From: JALEFZ01 sp039820545 | Lineage (GTDB): Bacteria > Bacteroidota > Bacteroidia > J057 | DNA length: 64,000 nucleotides | Assembly: GCA_039820545.1 (NCBI GenBank) | Contig: JBCBPW010000020.1 | Coordinates: 19,596-83,595 of the forward strand | Direction: 5' to 3' | Part shown: positions 57,091 to 64,000 of the stretch, piece after piece | Position numbering within the stretch: position 1 is the first letter of the stretch | How the letters are laid out: every line of letters starts with the position of its first letter | Made by a program: the position numbers and the translations under genes | Notes under the pieces: model-generated | What the model was told of the DNA's origin: nothing | The model's database searches: none | What the model saw: only the letters and a program-made list of their open reading frames with translations

Positions 57091-59893
57091 ATGTTACACT
57101 TTTTCGCCAGATCAGATAAACTCCTGCAAGTAATCCCAAAAGGAGACTCGCAATTCCAAGATAGGTGGAGAAATTGGCGGTGTACGAATGCGAGGAACCA
57201 TTCCATACAAAACCTGCCCAGTAGTAAGGATGCACACGATGTGGCGGTGCTTCTCGGAGGTAATCTTGCCTCGCCAAGCCCAAGGCTTCGATGTCCGACT
57301 CCGTCTCCTGTTGGTATGCATAAAAGGCTGGCCAAAAGACCTCACTCGACTTACCATCTGCCAGCCATAGGCTCATAATCACCGATCGGCTCCCTGCCTG
57401 CCGAAAGGCCCTAGCCAAACTCAAAACGCCTTCTCCCCTTGCTAGCTTCCCGTATCCCGTCTCACAAGCTGAAAGCACTGTCAACCTTGCCTCTACAGGC
57501 AACTGGTAAATCTCGAACGCATAGAGATGATCCTTGGCCTTCCCATCATCGGAAAACAGTAGGTAACTTTTACTTGGATCAGTAGTATCAGGATAACCAT
57601 GCATGGCGAGATGTAGGATATCATATTCTGGCAAAGCACTCCGGAAAGAATCAATGGTTGCCTGCGTCCCTAGCAGTGCCTTCCCAACCTGCTCAGCGAG
57701 GATCGCCTTTACTTCGGGCTGATTGTACACCAATTGCTGCAAACCCTGGTAGGTTGGAGCAATTCCTAGCAATAGAGAAGAAGTATTTCCAGAAACAACC
57801 CTCTCCTGAAAGTAATCTCTAGCTGAGAATGCGTAGGCGATCTCACTCCTCAAAAAAAGGTATGGGAGAGCCCGCCATTGATCGGGAACTTGTACTTCAG
57901 GTAAGTCCTTGGGAATTGCCACGGGTTCGTCCAACAATGTCTCGAATGGTATCTCAACCAAGGGGCCATCTAAAAGAAATATATAAGCAGAAGGAGACAC
58001 AGAAGACAAAGGAGCCAAGAGTCTTTGCTTCCAATTGTAGCTGTCTTCTACAAATCGTCGTAGACCTGCCAGACTTGCATCAGGTCGCGCAAGTTGGGTC
58101 CGCAGGGATTGGATGTTTTGCTTATCTGCTTCTGTGATGGTTACCTGCGTCAATCGCACCCTTTGTTGATTGGCGGCAAGACAATACAGCACAGTATCTC
58201 CCCAATAATATGTTCGAAGCTCCTGTCCTTTTTGAAGCTGCTTTTGTAGTTCGGATAAAGAAAGACGAGGCCCTTGATCTTCTGCACGGTTCTGGGAGAA
58301 AAATGCATTGATAGGGTCTACCAAGCGGGCTTCCTGGAGCTGAAGCTTGTTGAGTAGACGCCTTAGGCTGTCCTGCTCCTGCTCAAGGGTGGCGCTCATA
58401 CGTGCATGCTCCAGCTCAATGATCTGCCGACTGAGTTCTTGGTAGACTTCGCTATTGGCGCTGCGCTGAATAGCACGTGCACCACGGCTTTCCTCCTCCA
58501 TCACTAGCGCCTTGTTGCGTTCCAAGTACTGGAAGGCCTTATCGAGATAATAATCACGTTTCTGAGGCAATGCCTCGGATAGTTTGGACACCAGTCTCAG
58601 CAAGCTACCTGTACGTGCGTGACGCTCTGCCTGAAGTTGAAGCTTAGGTCCTTCATAGGCAAATCGACCGCGCAAAAGATCCTCTACCCGCATGACTTTC
58701 TCACGAGCTTCCAGCGCTTGAAGTAGATAATTCGTCTGGGAAGTCTCTGCATATTCCTGTTCGAATATTTCTGCCATTCCCAGTAGAGACTCGTAAAGGA
58801 GATTTTCTTCATAGAGCAGGGAATCATCTGGGAGTGCTATCAAGTCTTGAGGAGAAAATTGGGGTACAACTGTCTGGATGGCTTGCTGGAATAGTTCGAG
58901 TGCCCGCGCTCTTTTTTGCTGATCCGCTTCAAAGTCTGCAAAGGCCGCTAATATCTTTCCCCTTTGTCTTCCTTTAAAACTACCTTCGTTGCCCTGTTCT
59001 AGATTGGTGGCCGTCTGGTAGTGTGTACGTGCTTCAGAAATCTTTCCCTGGGCAGCGGTGTAAACACCTAAGGCAAGGTGGGCAATGGCCATGTCCTGCA
59101 GACTAGAATCTCTCCTGTAGATTTTCAAGGCACTTGTTGCCATCGCTTCGGATTTCGCAGATTCTCCTGATATTTGGGCAACTTTGGCTAGATTGAGGAA
59201 AACATCCCCCTCTACAGAGTGTCCCAGTCGTTGGGCGAGCTGAAGGGTCTGATTCAAGGTCTCTTCAGCTTCGATTAATTGGTTTGTTTCAATAAATGCA
59301 ATGCCTTTATCTGAAAGCAAATAAGCATAAATCAATCTATCTGATTCCGATTCCAGTAAGTCTAGTGCATGGTTCAAGTACAATAAGGCACGTTCATAGT
59401 CACCGAGGCGTGTGTAGATATTGGCCAAATCCTTATACACAAATCTTGCACAATTTTGAGGATTGTACTCCGCCTTTTCCAGCCAGTAGCCTGCCTTTTC
59501 GTAGGTCGAAATTGCCTCTAAAAATCGCTGCTGCCTGTAGTAAATTCGCCCCAGTTTTAGATTCAGCCATCCTGTAAACTTCATCTCATTTTGTGAAGCA
59601 GGCACCTTCCATGTACGGGCATGTGTCAACCCTCGAATGATGATAGTCTCTTCTTTCTCCCATGCCTTATTGTGGTGATAAATGTTTGCCAAGCGACTAG
59701 TCACCCTCAACAAGGTTTCCATATCTTCTTCCTTTCCTGCCAAAGCAAAAGACGCTTCCAGGATATTTTTTTCTTCTGGCTTTCCTTTGACATGTTTGGA
59801 TTGCTTATATATGTCCTCTGCACACTCCTGCGCCCATATCACATGTCCAAAAACCCCAGAGACAAACCATAGAAAGAAAAAAATCCTACCCAT
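57089..59893 (-). CDS. Exported, membrane-anchored TPR-CHAT protein
   Basis: A 934-residue protein. Signal peptide (MGRIFFFLWFVSGVFGHVIW) ending near AQE, then TPR-like repeats over ~30-400 (RLGDYERALLYLNHALDLLE), a helical/coiled stretch (~400-560), and a CHAT domain (~600-890). The caspase-like dyad is visible: His765 in HLAMHGYP and Cys810 in LSACETGYG, followed by SRSVIMSLW. The last ~20 residues are a membrane helix (LGIASLLLGLLAGVYLIW) with a short basic tail. It should thus be a caspase-like protease facing the periplasm. It lies next to two tandem paralogues of unknown function, both also exported and C-terminally anchored. Confidence 0.88.
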   Translation of the reverse strand: MGRIFFFLWFVSGVFGHVIWAQECAEDIYKQSKHVKGKPEEKNILEASFALAGKEEDMETLLRVTSRLANIYHHNKAWEKEETIIIRGLTHARTWKVPASQNEMKFTGWLNLKLGRIYYRQQRFLEAISTYEKAGYWLEKAEYNPQNCARFVYKDLANIYTRLGDYERALLYLNHALDLLESESDRLIYAYLLSDKGIAFIETNQLIEAEETLNQTLQLAQRLGHSVEGDVFLNLAKVAQISGESAKSEAMATSALKIYRRDSSLQDMAIAHLALGVYTAAQGKISEARTHYQTATNLEQGNEGSFKGRQRGKILAAFADFEADQQKRARALELFQQAIQTVVPQFSPQDLIALPDDSLLYEENLLYESLLGMAEIFEQEYAETSQTNYLLQALEAREKVMRVEDLLRGRFAYEGPKLQLQAERHARTGSLLRLVSKLSEALPQKRDYYLDKAFQYLERNKALVMEEESRGARAIQRSANSEVYQELSRQIIELEHARMSATLEQEQDSLRRLLNKLQLQEARLVDPINAFFSQNRAEDQGPRLSLSELQKQLQKGQELRTYYWGDTVLYCLAANQQRVRLTQVTITEADKQNIQSLRTQLARPDASLAGLRRFVEDSYNWKQRLLAPLSSVSPSAYIFLLDGPLVEIPFETLLDEPVAIPKDLPEVQVPDQWRALPYLFLRSEIAYAFSARDYFQERVVSGNTSSLLLGIAPTYQGLQQLVYNQPEVKAILAEQVGKALLGTQATIDSFRSALPEYDILHLAMHGYPDTTDPSKSYLLFSDDGKAKDHLYAFEIYQLPVEARLTVLSACETGYGKLARGEGVLSLARAFRQAGSRSVIMSLWLADGKSSEVFWPAFYAYQQETESDIEALGLARQDYLREAPPHRVHPYYWAGFVWNGSSHSYTANFSTYLGIASLLLGLLAGVYLIWRKSVT

Positions 59894-59943
59894 ATTTGAA
59901 TATAGGTAGGAATATGATATTCCAACAAATAAGTGATTTCCTT

Positions 59944-61710
59944 TTACCTATTTCTCCTTGGATTATCCCTAATAAATGGGATTCCTAAAAGCGTCAATAA
60001 AGCCATACCTACCCCAGCAAGTGTAGACCACGTCATGCCAGTTTTAGGATCTGGACGCAGGTGGCTGCTGGCCTGTCCCCCAGAAGCGCAAGGGGTCACA
60101 CGGTGGTTGCAACTGATGTCCCCGCAAGATGGATAGTACTGATTCATCTGACTTGCATCAGTGGCCATGAAATCTCCGTAATATTCGTAATCTCCTGATC
60201 GAAGATCTATCGTAGATTCTTCTGTTTGAATTATCGGCAGCTGCCCCAAGTCATCGTAAAAGACAATGTCCGCTTGCGCGACGGTTGAAGTAGTTTCGAA
60301 TAAATGGGCATTTTGGGAGATAGGAAGGGTTTTGATCTTATATTTTACCCAGCCAGTCGTGGACCTACGAGGGTCTGCTCCTTGATCTTTGGTCCCTTCA
60401 ATCTGGACATTGTGAAAGGAGAAGTGAAGTTTTCCAGGATCATTGCAATCGACCTCATAATACAAAAAAGGCTCTTCATCTGCACAATCGAGATCCTGCG
60501 TCCGAAGAGGTACTTTAGGTGACCAATCCAACAGTTGAAATGAACCTGCTTGCAATTTATCGTCTATCGGTATGTCTATGTCCACTCTGTTTGCAGGAGC
60601 TGTCCCTATATTTTGAAAATGCGCCTTGTAGGTGAGATCTACACAGTTGGGATAAATATTTTGCCCAGGTAGTACGCCATGAATAAAGAAGCTCCGATCT
60701 ACCACGATATAATTGGGATCGTGCGCACGAGCGACAGGTTGAGGGGCCACAATGACCTCCAGGGGAATTTTCCGATCTGGCCTTCCCTTACTTACCTCTT
60801 GTAAATAATAGGGAACAACAGCAACCAAAGCACTCTGTCCCTCCTCTCCTACATTGACCACTGAATTCAATGTCACAAATACGGTATGCTCGCGTCCTGG
60901 GTTCGCCACTTGTGCCAGAGAATTCTTGAGGCCCGTAAACTCTACAGCCGCTCCATAGCCTCTTGCTTCTAGCGGTACATTGGCCAGTCCATAGTCCTCT
61001 AACGTTGGTGGAAAAAACGGCGTCACGCCCAAGGGTCGTAATATGCTCGACTCTCCCCTATAAGCATCTGCACAGCGAAACTCAAAGGTGGGGCCCTCTT
61101 CCATGCTATGGTTGTACAAAAAGAAAAACCCATCGGGCTTGACTCCATTAAACTCTTGGAAAGAAAGGGCAAAAGTCACATTATTTGCGGGCACAACCGA
61201 ACGGTTGGGATCAATGTACATATAGCCGTCCACGAAGCGATCGTTCAGGGCGAGGTTTCCTGTGCCTGTATTGACCGACCGCTCGGGATCATCAGGGATA
61301 GAATCGAGTGGAGAATACTTTCCTGTCACATGAATCCTCCTCTGCTGATAGGAACTTCCAAATGGAATAGCATTCAGGTGGGTGCGTAGATAATGCCCAT
61401 CTTCGAAGTCATAAAGATACTCCAAAAAGGCTCGATTATCACCTGCGGCTGTCTCCACATCGGACTGAGAAGGAACCCCTGTCAGTTGTGAACCACCAGG
61501 AATTACATTTAGGTTCAAATTCTTTAAATAGACAATCTCCTGTCCATTGGCATTAAAGTGAATGTTGGCGGGTTGGCAATCAAGCGATGCGGGCTCGGTC
61601 CAAGTAATCGAAGCAGCAGAAATATTCAGTTCTACGTGCCCCACCTGGCTAAATGATACACACTGTGTACCCAAAACTACACAAATGAATATGATCACAC
61701 TTTTTCTCAT
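59944..61710 (-). CDS. Exported C-terminally anchored protein with DUF7619-like domain, paralogue A
   Basis: A 588-residue protein with a signal peptide (ending SFSQV) and a C-terminal membrane helix followed by Arg (GIPFIRDNPRRNR). A beta-rich ectodomain holds the region ARAHDPNYIVV..HFQNIGTAPANRVDIDIPID, which resembles the DUF7619 conserved repeat (HFQNTGTxxAxxV-type). It shares with the gene at 61837 long conserved blocks, such as TGKYSPLDSIPDDPERS, KPDGFFFLYNH, CxDxYRGE and FHNVxIxGTKDQ, so the two arose by tandem duplication. No enzymatic motif is seen. It begins 51 bases upstream of the CHAT gene. Confidence 0.8.
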   Translation of the reverse strand: MRKSVIIFICVVLGTQCVSFSQVGHVELNISAASITWTEPASLDCQPANIHFNANGQEIVYLKNLNLNVIPGGSQLTGVPSQSDVETAAGDNRAFLEYLYDFEDGHYLRTHLNAIPFGSSYQQRRIHVTGKYSPLDSIPDDPERSVNTGTGNLALNDRFVDGYMYIDPNRSVVPANNVTFALSFQEFNGVKPDGFFFLYNHSMEEGPTFEFRCADAYRGESSILRPLGVTPFFPPTLEDYGLANVPLEARGYGAAVEFTGLKNSLAQVANPGREHTVFVTLNSVVNVGEEGQSALVAVVPYYLQEVSKGRPDRKIPLEVIVAPQPVARAHDPNYIVVDRSFFIHGVLPGQNIYPNCVDLTYKAHFQNIGTAPANRVDIDIPIDDKLQAGSFQLLDWSPKVPLRTQDLDCADEEPFLYYEVDCNDPGKLHFSFHNVQIEGTKDQGADPRRSTTGWVKYKIKTLPISQNAHLFETTSTVAQADIVFYDDLGQLPIIQTEESTIDLRSGDYEYYGDFMATDASQMNQYYPSCGDISCNHRVTPCASGGQASSHLRPDPKTGMTWSTLAGVGMALLTLLGIPFIRDNPRRNR

Positions 61711-61836
61711 GGTAATTATGATGGATTGATGTTTTACTCAGAGCTTTAGTCGGATCTTAGATCATTTCCTTAACAAACCTTCCTTTCTTTTTATAAAACC
61801 CTACATAAATACTTTCTACATTGTAATATTCTTATC

Positions 61837-63558
61837 TTAAAGCCTATTCTTCCTTCTACGTCTACTTACGCCTACTCCTACGAGCAACGGAGGCAAAATC
61901 AACATGCCCACCACCTTCCATTTAGAGATGCAGTGTCTCAAGACTTTCCATCCCTTGCATGGACAGGGAGTTACTTCAAACTCACAGGGGATACTTGCAC
62001 AGTCTGGATAATATTGATCCATAGTCACACTTTGACTGGAGGGGAATGCTCCATATATCTCAAAATCCTTGAGTTCCAGTTCGATTTTGGAGACATTGGT
62101 TTGAATGGAGGGTAAGATGCCCTGCGAATCAAAAAACGTAATGTCTGCTTGTGCTTGTGTCGTCGTGCCAAACAAAGCCACATGCTGGGAGATCGGTAAA
62201 GTCTTCATCTTGTACTTTACCCAACCTGTACTGGGAAGGCGAGGATCAGCCTTTTGGTCCTTGGTCCCTTGGATGGCGACATTGTGGAAGGAAAAATACA
62301 GGCTTCCAGGGCTCTGGCAGTCTACTTCATAATAGAGATAGGGAGCTTTACTGCTCGCACAAGCTGTATCCTGATCTGTCAACATGACCTTGGGAGACCA
62401 ATCTACGATTTCAAACGAGCCTATTTGTAGTCTGACATCTACAGGAATAGCCAAATCTACACGAGTGGCAGGTGCTTCACCAATATTCTGAAAGTGGGCC
62501 AGATAATTAATCTCTACACATCCTGGGTAAACAGGGTTTCCACCTGGGTCTATCCCTCGTATAAATGAATTCCTATCTGCAATAATGAAGTTGGGATCGT
62601 GGGCTCGCGCGATAGGTTGAGGTGCTTCCACAAATTCGAGAGGTACTTTCCTGCTTCTTTCTCCTGAGCCTTTCTCTACATAAGGCAAAATCGCAAAGCG
62701 CGCAGATTGCCCCTCCTCTAGTCCAGCAAGCGGAATCTCTGAGTTAAACGTAACAAAAACGGTATGCTCCTTCTCGGGCGAGCCCACCTGAGATAAAGAG
62801 GGTTTGATCTGGGTAAACTCCACCGCACCACTGTATCCATTCGCCGCTTGGGGAATGTTCACTACTCCCAGACTAGCCAATGTGTGAGGCCCCACATTGA
62901 GGAGGAATGGAGTGGCTACCTCCCCACGATAGCTATCCACACACTTGAGACTGACTGTGGACCCTACATAAGGAAAACCATGATTGTATAAAAAAAAGAA
63001 ACCATCTGGTTTGACATTGTTGTACGCTTGATAGGAGATAGCAAAGGTTATGGATTGATTGGGTACCACAGATCTGTTAGCTTCCACAAATACATAACCG
63101 TCTGTGAATCGATCATTAGGCGCAGGATTGCCTGTCCCCATTCCTGCCGAACGCTCGGGATCATCAGGTATAGAATCTAATGGCGAATACTTCCCCGTTA
63201 TATATACCCTGCGTTGCTCACTCCCACCATTGAAAGGCATACTTCCATAGGGAATTTGATTCAAATGCGTCATGAAGTAGTGTCCATCCTCGAAATCGTA
63301 GAGATACTCCAGAAAGGCGTCAGGATTGCCTGCAACCGCTTGGACACGTGCCTGTGATGGGACACCCATCAGTTCGGTACTTCCAGAACTAGGCTGTATG
63401 TTGACACTTACATTTTCAAGGTATTCTAGTTTCTTATTAAAATAGTTATAATGCACTTCACCTGTCGGACACACAGTAGATACATTGCCTGATTGGCCCC
63501 AAGTGAGAATCGAAAAGCAAAAAATCAAATAAATAACGGTTATTATATATTTTTTCAT
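61837..63558 (-). CDS. Exported C-terminally anchored protein with DUF7619-like domain, paralogue B
   Basis: A 573-residue paralogue of the gene at 59944. Signal peptide (MKKYIITVIYLIFCFSILTW), the same conserved blocks, a DUF7619-like segment (AHDPNFIIADR, HFQNIGEAPATRVDLAIPVD), four Cys near the C-terminus (CPCKGWKVLRHC), a membrane helix and a basic tail (SRRRRKNRL). The overall fold is probably a string of Ig-like domains projecting from the envelope. Its start is 160 bases from the divergent sigma-like gene. Confidence 0.8.
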   Translation of the reverse strand: MKKYIITVIYLIFCFSILTWGQSGNVSTVCPTGEVHYNYFNKKLEYLENVSVNIQPSSGSTELMGVPSQARVQAVAGNPDAFLEYLYDFEDGHYFMTHLNQIPYGSMPFNGGSEQRRVYITGKYSPLDSIPDDPERSAGMGTGNPAPNDRFTDGYVFVEANRSVVPNQSITFAISYQAYNNVKPDGFFFLYNHGFPYVGSTVSLKCVDSYRGEVATPFLLNVGPHTLASLGVVNIPQAANGYSGAVEFTQIKPSLSQVGSPEKEHTVFVTFNSEIPLAGLEEGQSARFAILPYVEKGSGERSRKVPLEFVEAPQPIARAHDPNFIIADRNSFIRGIDPGGNPVYPGCVEINYLAHFQNIGEAPATRVDLAIPVDVRLQIGSFEIVDWSPKVMLTDQDTACASSKAPYLYYEVDCQSPGSLYFSFHNVAIQGTKDQKADPRLPSTGWVKYKMKTLPISQHVALFGTTTQAQADITFFDSQGILPSIQTNVSKIELELKDFEIYGAFPSSQSVTMDQYYPDCASIPCEFEVTPCPCKGWKVLRHCISKWKVVGMLILPPLLVGVGVSRRRRKNRL

Positions 63559-63763
63559 CTTGATGAATATGGATTATGGTTTCATTTGTAGTTTTAGACG
63601 CAAAACGAAATATCACCTTAACAAAATCTCATTTTTTATGCCATAATTATAGTGAATCAAAAATTCCTAAAAGAAAGACTATCTTCATTTTCCAATAATC
63701 CTCTCACACTATAGGTCCATGTTCAAGCCTTTTTCCAATAAGAAAAAAATAAACGAAGCAGCC

Positions 63764-63831
63764 ATTATCTCAGATATTCAGAAAGGGGGGTTCTCTGCGC
63801 GAAGAGCGATGAATACCCTGTTTGAGACCTA
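63764..63831 (+). repeat. 68-base direct repeat, copy 1
   Basis: Identical to 63933-64000. It is part of the sigma-like coding frame (residues ~16-38). Confidence 0.95.
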
Positions 63832-63848
63832 TGCCTACATGGTGAGAC
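63831..63848 (+). repeat. 18-base inverted repeat, left arm
   Basis: ATGCCTACATGGTGAGAC, whose exact reverse complement occurs at 63917-63934. The 68 bases between the arms read as sigma-factor coding sequence when reverse-complemented. Confidence 0.95.
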
Positions 63849-63916
63849 TGCGAGGATAGACTGATTGTAAGCAGCTAAAGCATCATCCTCAGAGAGGTTG
63901 TATTTCTTTGCTCCCT

Positions 63917-63934
63917 GTCTCACCATGTAGGCAT
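63917..63934 (-). repeat. 18-base inverted repeat, right arm
   Basis: GTCTCACCATGTAGGCAT, reverse complement of 63831-63848. It abuts the second 68-base direct repeat. Confidence 0.95.
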
Positions 63935-64000
63935 TATCTCAGATATTCAGAAAGGGGGGTTCTCTGCGCGAAGAGCGATGAATACCCTGTTTGAGACCTA
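63933..64000 (+). repeat. 68-base direct repeat, copy 2
   Basis: Exact copy of 63764-63831, offset by 169 bases. It runs to the window end and may continue. Confidence 0.95.

Larger units (their letters stand above)
63719..63859 (+). pseudogene. Truncated ECF-like sigma factor gene, disrupted by an inverted segment
   Basis: From ATG 63719 the frame reads MFKPFSNKKKINEAAIISDI, then IQKGGFSARRAMNTLFETYAYM, typical of the N-terminus of a Bacteroidota ECF-like sigma factor, and then stops at 63857-63859. The sequence that should follow (RQGAKKYNLSEDDALAAYNQ.. ILA) is present but on the opposite strand (63849-63916 read in reverse). The 5' part of the gene is then repeated exactly from 63933 to the window end. 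The reading frame is therefore broken here; an intact copy may lie beyond 64000. Confidence 0.75.

Noticed and set aside
63831..63934. Simple site-specific invertible switch (phase variation)
   Set aside because: The 68-base core is very short, flipping it does not restore a full reading frame, and no invertase gene is nearby; template switching or artefact fits better.

Overview
This window looks like chromosomal DNA of a Bacteroidota bacterium, probably Saprospiria or a related lineage. The evidence is three secreted proteins with type IX secretion (T9SS) C-terminal sorting domains, a large DUF349 protein, the long Bacteroidota form of IspG, DUF1573, DUF4369/TlpA and DUF7619-type proteins, and few Shine-Dalgarno-like sites. 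No rRNA, tRNA, CRISPR array, insertion sequence, integrase or prophage gene was recognised. All calls come from reading the sequence; no database search was run.

Layout. 0.1-9.6 kb: a secreted FG-GAP protein, a small peptide gene, a membrane protein, a very large leucine-rich Roco GTPase, a fasciclin protein, a murein-endopeptidase-like protein and a META-like lipoprotein. 9.9-13.7 kb: a two-gene unit of a MoxR-type AAA+ ATPase and a membrane-anchored protein with a CoxE-like N-terminus and a SAV_2336-like vWA domain. 13.8-23.6 kb: mostly housekeeping (cytochrome c/sugar dehydrogenase, DnaQ-like exonuclease with a cNMP/CBS/nucleotidyltransferase protein, IspG, a helical-repeat protein). 23.8-27.9 kb: two plus-strand units, a membrane class III cyclase with a membrane DnaJ protein, then an ECF sigma factor with a probable anti-sigma protein and a Spy-like protein. 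28.2-43.4 kb: DUF349 protein, LysS, CreD/DUF1361, copper ATPase, DUF1573, beta-helix T9SS protein, TlpA-like protein, PhhB and a Nudix hydrolase. 43.8-57 kb: cell-envelope genes, including a transglycosylase-like protein, a split phosphotransferase/P-loop kinase pair, two polysaccharide-assembly transferases, a T9SS M4 protease, a GT-C-like membrane protein and an NlpC-like lipoprotein.

57-64 kb is the most interesting accessory region. An exported TPR-CHAT (caspase-like) protein with a C-terminal membrane anchor sits next to two tandem paralogues of an unrecognised exported, C-terminally anchored family with DUF7619-like domains. Divergent from them is the start of an ECF-like sigma factor gene. 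That gene is broken: the next part of its coding sequence is present in inverted orientation, after which the 5' part of the gene is repeated. This is either a real rearrangement or a chimeric/assembly artefact.

The best candidates for a little-described system are the CHAT/paralogue/sigma cluster and the MoxR/vWA pair. Several short dispersed or inverted repeats and intrinsic terminators lie between genes.
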